NCBI RefSeq assembly: GCF_003460505.1 | Contig: NZ_QTVG01000004.1 | Span: forward strand, 241,001-305,000 | DNA: 64,000 bases | Source: Eubacterium sp. AF36-5BH | Lineage (GTDB): Bacteria > Bacillota > Clostridia > Lachnospirales > Lachnospiraceae | Direction: 5' to 3' | Shown here: piece by piece, positions 18,415 through 27,644 of the stretch | Layout: every line of letters starts with the position of its first letter | How positions within the stretch are numbered: the stretch's first letter is position 1 | Program-made: the position numbers and the translations under genes | The notes under the pieces: model-generated | The model's database searches: none | The model's input: the letters and a program-made list of their open reading frames with translations, nothing else | Told to the model about the DNA's origin: nothing

Positions 18415-18585
18415 ATGTGGCTGTAAAAAGCCCCTTCAGGATATAAGTAAACTGCTTGATAATACACTATACAGGTTAACTAAATAAAAAATAAATTATA
18501 TAATTAAGGAAAAATTGAACGGATTTACATAAAAATACAAAAGAAAATATTGTTGCTATTTTGCAATATACATATGTGATAAACA

Positions 18586-19590
18586 ATGGATAAAACGAAC
18601 ATGCCAGAGAAATTAGATAATATTTACGATTGCTTTAAATGGATGAAAGAGCAAACAGATATCAAATTAAAGCAATATCCGGATGAAAAGAATGAAGGAT
18701 TGTACGAAAAGAAATTGTGGAAAAATAATTTCATTAATAAGCAGATAAAAAGAAGAGAAAATGAGATAAAAGAAATAACAACAAAATCTGAAAATAACCG
18801 AATAGAAGAATTTCAAATGGAAGATCATATAAGAGCCATGGTGTATGCAGTTTACAGTGGAAACAAACCATGGAAGTGTACACTTGAAAGAACAGATATA
18901 GATAGTGGAAGAATAGGTAATGTTGAGAAAATTGTTGAAAACATTATGGGCTTTTATGAAAATAAAATCAATAAAGAACAAATAATAAGTAATTTAGAAG
19001 AAGCAAAAATTAAGTTCAGATATGTAAAAGTGTGCAAATTTGTAGAAAATATTATTTATAATATAGAAATTTTGGAAGAAAAAAGTTTTCTGGGAAATAT
19101 GGAAAGAACAAATTTACAGGAGATTAATTATCAAATAAGAACATTTGATGAAAAACTAAATCTGGGAAACAGTGAAACAAAAGAAATAAAAAGATGCATA
19201 AGAGAACTTGCAGAGGGTAAGAAATGTAAGCTGAAAGGAATGGGTATACCGTTAGCGTGCGAATACTTGAGAAATTTGGGATGCGACATTTCAAAGCCTG
19301 ATGCACATATGCGTAATATTTTAGGAAAAAAATATATAGGCTTGCTTGATAAAGATATGGTTTCACAAATGAAAACATTTGATATGGTGATGGACTTGGC
19401 AGCAATTTTAAAAGAATCAAGCCGTTATAAGGAGAAGGGAGAATGTAAAGAATTGGATATTAATCCTGCAGGATTGGACTATCTTCTTTGGGCTTATTGT
19501 GCAACAGGATATGGTGAGTTTAAATCAATAAAAAATGAAAAGGTGAAATCTGTTATTCGAGAAGAATATAACAAATATATGGAAAAATAA
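18586..19590 (+). CDS. Uncharacterised protein with HhH-GPD-like C-terminal region
   Basis: A 334-residue, Lys/Glu-rich cytoplasmic protein. No Shine-Dalgarno is visible before the ATG and a stop codon lies two codons upstream, so the start cannot lie earlier; a later start at 18601 is possible. The stretch LKGMGIPLACEYLRNLG resembles the helix-hairpin-helix of base-excision glycosylases, and KPDAHMRNILG aligns with the VDTHVxRV motif that bears their catalytic Asp. The EndoIII lysine in the hairpin is not seen, nor any FeS Cys cluster. DNA glycosylase-like activity is an inference. A single enzyme of another fold cannot be excluded. Confidence 0.7.
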   Translation: MDKTNMPEKLDNIYDCFKWMKEQTDIKLKQYPDEKNEGLYEKKLWKNNFINKQIKRRENEIKEITTKSENNRIEEFQMEDHIRAMVYAVYSGNKPWKCTLERTDIDSGRIGNVEKIVENIMGFYENKINKEQIISNLEEAKIKFRYVKVCKFVENIIYNIEILEEKSFLGNMERTNLQEINYQIRTFDEKLNLGNSETKEIKRCIRELAEGKKCKLKGMGIPLACEYLRNLGCDISKPDAHMRNILGKKYIGLLDKDMVSQMKTFDMVMDLAAILKESSRYKEKGECKELDINPAGLDYLLWAYCATGYGEFKSIKNEKVKSVIREEYNKYMEK

Positions 19591-19619
19591 ACAAAAATAC
19601 ACAGGAAAAGGAGAAACTT

Positions 19620-21674
19620 ATGAAGAAACTAACAGGAAGAATTATTGCAGTGGTGCTAAGTTTGGTTATGGTAATTGGAATGGTGCCAATTGTTAAAACT
19701 ACTGAGGTCAAGGCTTATGAAATAAGTGGAAAATGGGGCGAAGATGTAAATTATACATATGATTATGATAGTCTAACTTTAAAGATATTTGGAAATGGAG
19801 AAATACCTGATTTTGATAATTATCATACTTGGTCTTATAATATTAAATATATAGAAATATCTGAGGGGATTACAAAAATAGGTGATTTTGCTTTTAATGA
19901 TTGTAAACAATTGGAGAAAGTAGTCATTCCTGGTAGTATGAGAGAGATTGGAGGTGCTGCATTTTTGTATTGTTCGAGTTTGAAGCAAATAACAATTCCT
20001 AACAGTGTAACTATTATTGGTGGCAGTGCGTTTTTTGGTTGCGCAGATTTAGTAGATGTAATGCTTCCGGAAGATGCTATTAAAAATAGTTCGAGTGTTT
20101 TCACTAATTGTTCCAATATAAAGAATGTTCATTTCACATCTAAAAGTGAGCAAAGTGTTTCTTTAGCTACAAAATTCAACAATGTAAATAATATATCGTT
20201 TACTTATCATCCGGATACATATGTTGATACTGTTGTTAAACCAACAAAAACAGAAAAAGGATATATAATTCATACATGCTCAATATGTAATGATAGTTAT
20301 ATAGATAACTACATGGATTATAATGATTATCTTGAATATAATTATATTAAGGGCTCCTGTGGAACTAATGCAACGTGGATTTACGCAAAAGATGAAGGAA
20401 AATTAACTATCAATGGTAGTGGGAAAATGGATGATTATGAACCTCTTATAGATTCTCAATCACACATTGAATCAACTGCACCATGGAATGAATACACAGA
20501 TGACATTAAAACAATTGAAATTTCATCAAATATTACAAGTATAGGTGATGGTGCTTTCTGTGGTGTATGTAATGTTAAAAATATAAGTGTTCCATCGAAA
20601 TGTACTTCAATAGGGGAATACGCGTTCTGGGGCTGTAATAGTTTAAATAATGTTGTAATACCAACTGGTGTTACAACTATTGGTAATAGTGCTTTTGAAG
20701 AATGTAATAGTATGACAAGCATTGCAGTGCCAAATAAAGTAACAAAATTTGGTAATAGAGTATTTTATGACTGTACAAGTTTGAAAACTGCAAGACTTCC
20801 GGAAAATATTTCAAACGTTGGAACAGGAACATTTTTTAATTGCTATAAACTTGAGAATATAAGCATTCCTCAAAAAGTAAAGAAAATTAGTGACGGTGCA
20901 TTTTATGGATGCAGTAAGTTAAAGGCTATTACCATTCCTGACAATGTGACAAGTATTGGAAAATTAGCATTTAAAGGATGTAGTAATTTAGAAACAGTAA
21001 CTATACCTATAAGCATGATGTTAATTGACACAGACGCTTTTAGTGAATGTAAAAATTTACTTAATACATACTATGCAGGAACAAAAAATGATTGGTCATT
21101 TATAACAGTAGAAAATGGAAATACAACGTTGATAGGTTCATTAACATTTCATACACATACATATGTAGACACAGTAAAAAAATCTACATGTATTAGTAAC
21201 GGATATACTTTGCATAAATGTTCACAGTGTGGTAACTCTTATAAGGATTCATATACAGAAAAATCAGGACATGAATATGGAACATGGAAGGTAGTAAAAC
21301 AACCAACACAAAAGGATACAGGAATAGCAGAAAGGGCATGTAAAGTATGTAATAAAAAAGAAACTAAAATACTACCAAAAAGCAATGCGGTTACACTACC
21401 TTCAAAGGTTAATTTTAAAGCCAAAGCTGCAAAGAAAAAAGTCAGTTTAAAATGGAACAAAGTAAAAGAAGCTTCAGGCTACGTTGTTTATTATAAAACT
21501 TCCGCTAAGGGTAAGTGGAAAAAATTAAAAACACTTGGTAGCAGTAAGACAAACTTCATAAAGAAAAAACTAAAAAAAGGCAAAACATATTTCTTTACTA
21601 TAAAGGCTTATAAGAAATTGAATGGGAAGACTTTATTTGGAAAAGGTGTAATAAAGAAAGTGAAAATAAAATAG
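19620..21674 (+). CDS. Secreted BspA-type leucine-rich-repeat protein with fibronectin III end
   Basis: A 684-residue protein starting behind AAAAGGAGAAACTT. The signal peptide MKKLTGRIIAVVLSLVMVIG ends near residue 32. Two blocks of LRR_5 repeats follow (for example TSIGEYAFWGCNSLNNVVIP and TTIGNSAFEECNSMTSIAVP), separated by Cys-containing HTCSICNDSY and HKCSQCGNSY modules. The C-terminus from about residue 595 is a fibronectin-III-like domain (VNFKAKAAKKKVSLKWNKV) rich in Lys. No LPXTG sorting signal is present. Such proteins act in adhesion or substrate binding at the cell surface in gut clostridia. Confidence 0.9.
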   Translation: MKKLTGRIIAVVLSLVMVIGMVPIVKTTEVKAYEISGKWGEDVNYTYDYDSLTLKIFGNGEIPDFDNYHTWSYNIKYIEISEGITKIGDFAFNDCKQLEKVVIPGSMREIGGAAFLYCSSLKQITIPNSVTIIGGSAFFGCADLVDVMLPEDAIKNSSSVFTNCSNIKNVHFTSKSEQSVSLATKFNNVNNISFTYHPDTYVDTVVKPTKTEKGYIIHTCSICNDSYIDNYMDYNDYLEYNYIKGSCGTNATWIYAKDEGKLTINGSGKMDDYEPLIDSQSHIESTAPWNEYTDDIKTIEISSNITSIGDGAFCGVCNVKNISVPSKCTSIGEYAFWGCNSLNNVVIPTGVTTIGNSAFEECNSMTSIAVPNKVTKFGNRVFYDCTSLKTARLPENISNVGTGTFFNCYKLENISIPQKVKKISDGAFYGCSKLKAITIPDNVTSIGKLAFKGCSNLETVTIPISMMLIDTDAFSECKNLLNTYYAGTKNDWSFITVENGNTTLIGSLTFHTHTYVDTVKKSTCISNGYTLHKCSQCGNSYKDSYTEKSGHEYGTWKVVKQPTQKDTGIAERACKVCNKKETKILPKSNAVTLPSKVNFKAKAAKKKVSLKWNKVKEASGYVVYYKTSAKGKWKKLKTLGSSKTNFIKKKLKKGKTYFFTIKAYKKLNGKTLFGKGVIKKVKIK

Positions 21675-21702
21675 AAAAGAAGAATTTAAATTATGAATGA
21701 TA

Positions 21703-21759
21703 TGATTCCTCTTAAGTAGACAAGGCAAATAACCAAAATCTACTTAGGGGGAATTTTTT
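21703..21759 (+). terminator. Terminator after the LRR protein
   Basis: A 17-bp stem with wobble pairs (GATTCCTCTTAAGTAGA against TCTACTTAGGGGGAATT), 18-base loop, long T-tail. Confidence 0.85.
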
Positions 21760-21879
21760 ACAGTTCCTTTGTTTTAAAAATATCAATTTTGGAGTATACT
21801 AATGGCAGTGAAAATAGGAGCAGGAATGCTTTATGAAATTTTAAAGATAGAAACAATAATTAAATGGAGTTGATTAGCT

Positions 21880-22440
21880 ATGAAAAATGAATTTGTAAAA
21901 GAATATTTTTCAATCCCAAACATAATGGGGTATTTTAGAATAATTCTAGTTTTTGTATACATGAGTTTTTTCTATAATTCATTGCAAGGGGGCCCGTATT
22001 GGCCTGTAATTGCAACAATTATCGTCTCAGGTTTGACAGATTTTTTTGACGGAAAAGTTGCACGAAAATTCAACATGGTTACTGATTTTGGAAAAATGCT
22101 AGATCCAATAGCCGACAAAATTACAATAGGAGCCATCATTTTAACGATGGCATTTAAGTACAAAATGATTATTTATATGGTAGCGTTATATATTTTAAAA
22201 GAAGGCTATATGGCAATAATGGGAGCCATCCTAATTGGAAAAGGACACAAAATCGAAGGAGCAAAGTGGTATGGAAAGGTATGTACATTTGTTACATATG
22301 TAATATTAATTATACTTTTGTTATTCCCGGCCATGAACACAAAAGTGGTTTGGGTATTAACTACTGTGGATATGGTTTTAATGATTTTTACCTGGATAAA
22401 TTATATTGTTTATCATAAAAAAATACTGGAAAACATATAA
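21880..22440 (+). CDS. pgsA: CDP-alcohol phosphatidyltransferase (PgsA-like)
   Basis: A 186-residue membrane enzyme with the family signature DG-x2-AR-x8-G-x3-D-x3-D, read as DGKVARKFNMVTDFGKMLD followed by PIAD, near residues 52-74. Several hydrophobic helices surround it. It probably makes phosphatidylglycerol-phosphate from CDP-diacylglycerol and glycerol-3-phosphate. Clostridial cardiolipin-type synthases of the same superfamily are an alternative. It is a monocistronic unit with a TATACT -10 box at 21795-21800. Confidence 0.88.
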   Translation: MKNEFVKEYFSIPNIMGYFRIILVFVYMSFFYNSLQGGPYWPVIATIIVSGLTDFFDGKVARKFNMVTDFGKMLDPIADKITIGAIILTMAFKYKMIIYMVALYILKEGYMAIMGAILIGKGHKIEGAKWYGKVCTFVTYVILIILLLFPAMNTKVVWVLTTVDMVLMIFTWINYIVYHKKILENI

Positions 22441-22599
22441 AAGCTACAAAAACAGAAGGTCTTTTATATTGTAGGAAAAAATAGAATATAGTATATTGAT
22501 TATGAGAGCGCTAAGTACGGAAATGTATGTGTAGTCATGATTTGAGCGTAGGAGGCAAAATCATATATTATAAAAGAGACAGAAGAAAAGGGGAGAAAA

Positions 22600-22926
22600 A
22601 TGGCAAAATTAGAAAAAGTAGTACATGGAAATTTTGATACAATATTAAAAAAGATTGAAAGAGGAATAATGGGAGGCAGTGTTTCAGCATCCTTGGAAGA
22701 TTCCAGCAATATTAGAGTAGGAGATACACGTTGCAGTGTTCGAGTATTTGAACGCTACAGCTACACAGGCGGAAACAGGGTTAGTTTGAATGTGACATTG
22801 CTTACAACAGGTGACGATAAGGTTTATGTTTCAGCAATTTCTGCTGGAGGAAGCAAAGGTGTATTCCTTAAAATAAATACTTTTGGTGAAGAGACGTTTT
22901 TAAGTAAACTAAGAGAGTTACTGTAA
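22600..22926 (+). CDS. Small conserved protein, DUF6054-like
   Basis: A 108-residue soluble protein behind AAAAGGGGAGAAAA. It resembles DUF6054 proteins of Firmicutes (MAKLEKVVHGNFDTILKKIERGIMGGSVSASLE). No catalytic motif is evident and its function is not known. The reading frame immediately after its stop is occupied by a decayed nucleotidyltransferase fragment. Confidence 0.7.
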   Translation: MAKLEKVVHGNFDTILKKIERGIMGGSVSASLEDSSNIRVGDTRCSVRVFERYSYTGGNRVSLNVTLLTTGDDKVYVSAISAGGSKGVFLKINTFGEETFLSKLRELL

Positions 22927-23076
22927 ATAGGTGGTTTTAATGAAAGCAGAATAAGTAATAAAGAAGAGGTAGATAATTTACCGACACTTTATAGTGTGGA
23001 TTTGTTAAATATGGGCACTTGTAGAAACGAACTACTTTTGGAGGATATAAAAGAATATGGGCGGAAAATTTTATAG
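22927..23076 (+). pseudogene. C-terminal remnant of a MNT-type nucleotidyltransferase
   Basis: This open frame has no usable start codon or ribosome site. It encodes about 49 residues that read like a real protein tail: KEEVDNLPTLYSVDLLNMG then CRNELLLEDIKEYGRKIL and a stop. The ending resembles nucleotidyltransferases of the MntA/KNTase type, where a VDLxxL strand is followed by a final ELLEEI-x-K-x-G helix. The N-terminal catalytic part (GSxAxG) is absent upstream, which is occupied by the DUF6054-like gene. It is in the same frame as that gene, probably by chance. Confidence 0.45.
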
Positions 23077-23085
23077 AAGATTTGC

Positions 23086-23114
23086 TTGACTTTTAGAATG
23101 AAGTAGTGTAGAAT
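23086..23114 (+). promoter_or_regulatory. Sigma-A promoter of the tRNA-Phe/tRNA-Gly operon
   Basis: TTGACT (23086-23091), 17-bp spacer, TAGAAT (23109-23114), about 31 bp before tRNA-Phe. Confidence 0.85.
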
Positions 23115-23145
23115 CGTACGTGCGTCAAGATATGAGGTATCGCAA

Positions 23146-23218
<73 letters not shown>

Positions 23219-23224
23219 GTATTC

Positions 23225-23295
23225 GCGGGTGTAGTTCAGTGGTAGAACACCAGCCTTCCAAGCTGGATATGTGGGTTCGATTCCCATCACCCGCT
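23225..23295 (+). tRNA. tRNA-Gly (anticodon TCC)
   Basis: A 71-nt cloverleaf: acceptor GCGGGTG / CACCCGC with discriminator T, anticodon loop CTTCCAA, T-arm GGGTTCGATTCCC. It lies 6 bp after tRNA-Phe, in the same transcript. CCA is not encoded. Confidence 0.97.
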
Positions 23296-23309
23296 TTTTT
23301 GATGCAATG

Positions 23310-23357
23310 AAATCGATCATGGTAATTGTAAGAAACAATTATTGTGGTCGATTTTTT
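23310..23357 (+). terminator. Terminator of the tRNA operon
   Basis: Outer stem AAATCGATCA / TGGTCGATTT and inner stem TAATTGT / ACAATTA, followed by a T-run. Confidence 0.8.
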
Positions 23358-23463
23358 GTATAATAAGGATTTATGAAGTGATTTCTTATAAAAAGTTCAT
23401 GGAAATTTTGACAATTATTTCATATTAAACTATTGTTGTATTAGCAAAAACAAGGAGCGTAAA

Positions 23464-25185
23464 ATGAAAGTTTTATTAGTAGCAATAAATGCAAAATATA
23501 TACATTCTAATTTGGCTGTGTACAGTCTAAAAGCTTATGCCGAAAAATACGGTCTAAACAAGCACCAAATTAAAATAAAAGAATACACAATAAATCAATA
23601 TCCGGAGGAAATATTGTCTGACATATATTCGGAGAAGGCAGATGTGGTGGGCTTTTCCTGTTATATATGGAACATTGCACTTACCAAGGAAGTTATTAAT
23701 GACTTGAAAGTGGTAGCTCCCAAAACCATTGTAATAGTGGGCGGACCGGAGGTTTCTTATAATCCAAGAAATGTGCTTATGGAAAATCCGGCAATAGATT
23801 ACGTTATGTGTCAGGAAGGGGAGGAGCCTTTTAAGGAATTTTTGGATAACTACGATGACGAGTTGACGGACAAAAATATAAAAGGGTTGGTTTATCGTCA
23901 GGGCAACGAAATTATTGAAATTCCAAATACATGCCCTATGGATTTGTCGAAGGTTCCTTTTGTGTACAATGACATGAAGGATTTTGAAAATAAAATAATC
24001 TATTATGAAACAAGTAGAGGTTGCCCTTTTTCATGCAGTTATTGTCTTTCATCCATAGATAAAAGAATTCGATTCAGGGATATAGATATAGTCAAAAAAG
24101 AGTTGCAGTTTTTCCTTGATAACAACACTGCACAGGTAAAATTTGTGGATAGAACTTTTAACTGTAACAAAAATCACGCCATGGAAATCTGGCAGTATAT
24201 AAAAGACCACGACAATGGAATTACCAATTTCCATTTTGAAATAGCGGCTGATTTAACGACAAAAGAAGAACTTGAATTAATGAAAACAATGAGACCAGGG
24301 TTGATTCAGTTAGAAATAGGCGTTCAGTCGACTAATGAAAAAACACTTGAAGCCATTAACAGAAAAACGGATATTAAGGAAATTGAAGAAATAACGTCTA
24401 TTATTAAAAAAGGAAAAAATATACATCAGCATTTGGATTTGATTGTGGGGCTTCCTTATGAAGATTACCAATCTTTTGGAAAATCTTTTAACGATGTTTA
24501 CAGAATGAAACCGGACCAGCTACAGTTAGGATTTTTGAAGGTTTTGCATGGCTCAATGATGGAAGTTGAAGCAGCAAAATATGAAATAGAATATAGTAAG
24601 AGACCACCTTATGAGGTACTTAAAACTAAGTGGGTATCTTTTGATGACGTACTGAAATTAAAAGAAGTTGAGGCTGTAGTAGAAATATATTACAACAGTT
24701 TGCAGTTTGTAAATACAATGGAGGCATTAGACAAGTATTTTGAGACACCCTTTGAAATGTTTGAAAAGCTGGGAGAATTTTATAAGCAAAACAGTGAGAA
24801 TGGCGTGAAACATTCAAGAGTAAATAGATACAATTTGCTTCTTGAATTTATCGAAAAAACATTGAATTTGCAAAATGAAGAGTTAGAGAGGTTCAGGGAA
24901 CTTCTCACATTTGATTTTTATTTAAGAGAAAATGCAAAATCAAGACCGACCTTTGCCAAAAATCAGGAACAGTATAAGAAGCAAATTAGAAGTATTTATA
25001 GAAATGAAGCACTGCTTGAAAAGATGGATTTCTATAAAGAATTCAATTCAAAGCAGTTTGAGCACATGACACACATTGAGGTGATTGACGGTAAGTATTT
25101 ATTGTTTGATTACAAAAACAGAGATCCGTTATCAAAGGCAGCAAATATTATAAATGTAACAAAGTATGTTGATGGGAATGAATAG
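23464..25185 (+). CDS. B12-binding radical SAM protein (DUF4080 type)
   Basis: A 573-residue protein. An N-terminal cobalamin-binding Rossmann domain (MKVLLVAINAKYIHSNLAVYS) spans about residues 1-140, with IVGGPEVSYNP. The radical SAM domain has the cluster motif ETSRGCPFSCSYCLSS near residues 181-196, then the LQLEIGVQSTNEKTLEAINR region. The C-terminal part matches the DUF4080 extension. These enzymes resemble B12-dependent methyltransferases and MiaB/BchE relatives, but the substrate is not known. It starts at ATG behind CAAGGAGCG, and the exonuclease gene follows 15 bases after the stop. Confidence 0.92.
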   Translation: MKVLLVAINAKYIHSNLAVYSLKAYAEKYGLNKHQIKIKEYTINQYPEEILSDIYSEKADVVGFSCYIWNIALTKEVINDLKVVAPKTIVIVGGPEVSYNPRNVLMENPAIDYVMCQEGEEPFKEFLDNYDDELTDKNIKGLVYRQGNEIIEIPNTCPMDLSKVPFVYNDMKDFENKIIYYETSRGCPFSCSYCLSSIDKRIRFRDIDIVKKELQFFLDNNTAQVKFVDRTFNCNKNHAMEIWQYIKDHDNGITNFHFEIAADLTTKEELELMKTMRPGLIQLEIGVQSTNEKTLEAINRKTDIKEIEEITSIIKKGKNIHQHLDLIVGLPYEDYQSFGKSFNDVYRMKPDQLQLGFLKVLHGSMMEVEAAKYEIEYSKRPPYEVLKTKWVSFDDVLKLKEVEAVVEIYYNSLQFVNTMEALDKYFETPFEMFEKLGEFYKQNSENGVKHSRVNRYNLLLEFIEKTLNLQNEELERFRELLTFDFYLRENAKSRPTFAKNQEQYKKQIRSIYRNEALLEKMDFYKEFNSKQFEHMTHIEVIDGKYLLFDYKNRDPLSKAANIINVTKYVDGNE

Positions 25186-25200
25186 AGAGAAGGAGTATTA

Positions 25201-25920
25201 ATGGATTTAATAAAAGATTACGTTTGTGTTGATATAGAAACAACAGGCGTAAGACCAAAGTGGGACAGAATTATAGAAATTGGAGCCGTAAAAGTAAGAG
25301 ACGGCAGGAAAGTTGAAACTTTTTCTAAACTTATATATCCAGGAATCCCAATTCCTGAACGAATTACAGATTTAACTGGTATTACAAACGAAATGATTAA
25401 GGGACAGGATAAGATCCAGCATGTTTTACCTGAGTTTATTGAATTTGCGGGAGATGACTTGCTTTTAGGACATAATATAAGATTCGACTATAGCTTCCTT
25501 AAACAAAATGCCATAAACGAAAAACTGACTTTTGAAAAATCAGGTATGGATACCCTAAAAATTGCAAGAAAACTTCTACCTGATTTAGAAAGCAGGGCAT
25601 TGGATTTTTTGTGTGAGCATTATGGAATAAAAGATGAAAACCATCATAGAGCGTTTAATGATGCAAGTGTTACGTCACAATTATATTTGATTTTGTTAGA
25701 GCAGTTTGGAGAAACTAATCCGGAAGTTTTTAAGCCTTACGAGTTTTCTTACAAGGTTAAGAAAATGCAGTCAATTACGGATAAACAGAAAAAATATTTA
25801 CGTGATTTAATGAATTATCACCAAATAAAAATGGATTTTGACATTGATACGCTAACAAAGAATGAAGCATCTAGAAAAATAGACAAAATTCTTTCTGAAA
25901 AGGGCAAAATTTTTGACTAG
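25201..25920 (+). CDS. DnaQ-type 3'-5' exonuclease (DEDDh)
   Basis: A 239-residue protein with the three exonuclease motifs: VDIETTG (ExoI, residues 10-16), LLGHNIRFDYSFLK (ExoII) and HRAFNDA (ExoIIIepsilon, catalytic His and Asp). It resembles the PolC proofreading domain and the DNA polymerase III epsilon subunit. A helical C-terminal tail of about 60 residues (SITDKQKKYLRDLMNYHQIK) could aid DNA or protein binding. It is probably co-transcribed with the radical SAM gene. It may act as a stand-alone proofreading or repair nuclease. Confidence 0.92.
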   Translation: MDLIKDYVCVDIETTGVRPKWDRIIEIGAVKVRDGRKVETFSKLIYPGIPIPERITDLTGITNEMIKGQDKIQHVLPEFIEFAGDDLLLGHNIRFDYSFLKQNAINEKLTFEKSGMDTLKIARKLLPDLESRALDFLCEHYGIKDENHHRAFNDASVTSQLYLILLEQFGETNPEVFKPYEFSYKVKKMQSITDKQKKYLRDLMNYHQIKMDFDIDTLTKNEASRKIDKILSEKGKIFD

Positions 25921-26009
25921 GACAAATAACATAGTTATGGTATACTTTCCTAAAGTAGGGTGCCATAGTAGGCACAAAATCTGTAAAAATAAAGCAAAGA
26001 GGTGAAAAA

Positions 26010-26111
26010 ATGAACTTTTTTTATAACAAAAAGAATCAGAAAATAATAGCAGGAGCAATTGCATTAATACTTGTTGTAGCTATGGTTGTAACAATGGTTG
26101 CAAGTTTTTAA
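26010..26111 (+). CDS. 33-residue single-pass membrane peptide
   Basis: This small gene starts with ATG behind AGAGGTGAAAAA. It encodes MNFFYNKKNQK followed by one hydrophobic helix (IIAGAIALILVVAMVVTMV) and ends ASF. Positive residues before the helix predict an N-in orientation. Upstream a TATACT box (25941-25946) and a GTGCC / GGCAC hairpin (25961-25976) suggest a separate transcript, and a hairpin follows it. Similar tiny membrane proteins are annotated as hypothetical in clostridia. Function unknown. Confidence 0.7.
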   Translation: MNFFYNKKNQKIIAGAIALILVVAMVVTMVASF

Positions 26112-26127
26112 TTAATCTGATTAATTA

Positions 26128-26163
26128 TGTTGGCTTGCATTTTTTGGAATACGCAGGCCGACA
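26128..26163 (+). terminator. Hairpin after the small membrane peptide
   Basis: 11-bp stem TGTTGGCTTGC / GCAGGCCGACA with two wobble pairs. The T-tail is weak, so termination may be partial. Confidence 0.5.
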
Positions 26164-26228
26164 TTTGAATAAAAATACAAATAAGAAAATAAAAACTAAT
26201 TTACAAAAGGAAAACACTCGGAGGAAAA

Positions 26229-27632
26229 ATGAAAGGATTAAAGAAAATATGCATTATCCTTTGTGTAGTGATGATGCAATTAGGCATAGGTTATGTGGTA
26301 AATGCAGCAGAAGACTCTGATGAAGTAGTTAAAGAAGGAGTTAAAATCGATTCTGTTAATGTTGGTGACATGACAGAAAAGGAAGTAAAAAAAGCCGTAA
26401 AGAGCCATGTGAAGAAAAAAACAAACATAAAAGTACAGTTACGGATTAACAAGGACAAAATTACTACTACCTTGAAAGATTTGGGCTACAAGTGGGAGAA
26501 TAGGGAACTTGTGGAACAGGTAATGGAAGTAGGAAAACAAGGTAATGTTATAAAAAGATACAAGGACAGTGTTGATTTAAAGAAAAATGGTAAGACATTT
26601 GAACTGAAAATGGGCATTGACCAGAAGAAAATGAAAGCAAAATTGGAAGAGTTATGTAAAGCTTTTAACGTTGATGCAAAAAATGCTTCTTTAGAGGCAA
26701 CAGGTCATGGATTTAAGATTATTGCTGAAAAAGAAGGCTGTGAAGTGGATTATGAAACGACAGTAAATCAGCTTGTTTCATACATAGAAAAACAGTGGGA
26801 TAAGAAGTCTGCCATTCAGTTAGAAGCAACTACAAAGATTACAAAACCTAAGTACACAACAAAGGATTGTAAGAAAGTTTCTAACACACCAATGGGTAGT
26901 TATACAACGCAGTTTACTGCAGGTGTTGTAAACCGTAACGCAAACATCAGAAATGGTGCAGAAAAGTTAAACGGCAACGTTGTATATCCGGGAGAAAGAT
27001 TCTCATGTAATGAACATTTAGTTCCATGGACAGAGGACAATGGCTGGAAGCCGGCAGGTACATATTCAGAAGGTTCTGTGGTTGATAGTTTAGGTGGAGG
27101 AATCTGTCAGGTATCAAGCACTTTATACAATGCTTTACTTAATGCAGAAATTAAGGTGGTTGAGAGATATCCACACTCAATGGCAGTATCTTATGTTCCA
27201 TTATCAGCGGACGCTGCATTAGCAGGTGATTACAAGGATTTAGTTTTTGAAAATAACACAGATGCACCAATTTATGTGCAGGGTGTTTATACAGAAGGTG
27301 CTATAACATTCAACATTTATGGTCATGACACAAGAAAGAAAGGTCATTCAGTTGAATATGTAAGTAAGACTACCAAGACTATTCCAATTAAGACGGCAAC
27401 AAAGAAGGATCCAACATTACCGGCAGGAACAAAGAAAGTTACACCGGGTCATGTAGGTTATGTTGCTGAATTATACAAGATTACATACGAGAACGGAAAA
27501 CAGGTAAGCAAAGAATTAGTACATACAAGTACATATGCAATGGCACCGACAACAACTTTAGTAGGTACTAAGAATACTAGCTCAAGTACAAAGAAAAGTC
27601 CAAGCAAGGATAAAGACAAAAAATCTGAATAA
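26229..27632 (+). CDS. VanW-family cell-wall protein
   Basis: A 467-residue exported protein starting behind CGGAGGAAAA. An N-terminal signal or anchor (LKKICIILCVVMMQLGIGYVVNA) precedes a region like the putative peptidoglycan-binding PG_binding_4 domain (about residues 35-200). The VanW domain covers about 215-360 with the hallmark GGGICQVSSTLYNALL and ERYPHSMAVSYVP. A Lys/Thr/Ser-rich tail ends the protein. VanW proteins occur near vancomycin-resistance genes, but this copy is chromosomal with no van genes near. It probably works on wall or septal peptidoglycan. Confidence 0.92.
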   Translation: MKGLKKICIILCVVMMQLGIGYVVNAAEDSDEVVKEGVKIDSVNVGDMTEKEVKKAVKSHVKKKTNIKVQLRINKDKITTTLKDLGYKWENRELVEQVMEVGKQGNVIKRYKDSVDLKKNGKTFELKMGIDQKKMKAKLEELCKAFNVDAKNASLEATGHGFKIIAEKEGCEVDYETTVNQLVSYIEKQWDKKSAIQLEATTKITKPKYTTKDCKKVSNTPMGSYTTQFTAGVVNRNANIRNGAEKLNGNVVYPGERFSCNEHLVPWTEDNGWKPAGTYSEGSVVDSLGGGICQVSSTLYNALLNAEIKVVERYPHSMAVSYVPLSADAALAGDYKDLVFENNTDAPIYVQGVYTEGAITFNIYGHDTRKKGHSVEYVSKTTKTIPIKTATKKDPTLPAGTKKVTPGHVGYVAELYKITYENGKQVSKELVHTSTYAMAPTTTLVGTKNTSSSTKKSPSKDKDKKSE

Positions 27633-27644
27633 GGTGGTACATCT

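Noticed and set aside
26135..26320. 61-codon frame before and into the vanW gene
   Set aside because: It overlaps the VanW signal peptide in another frame and has no ribosome site.
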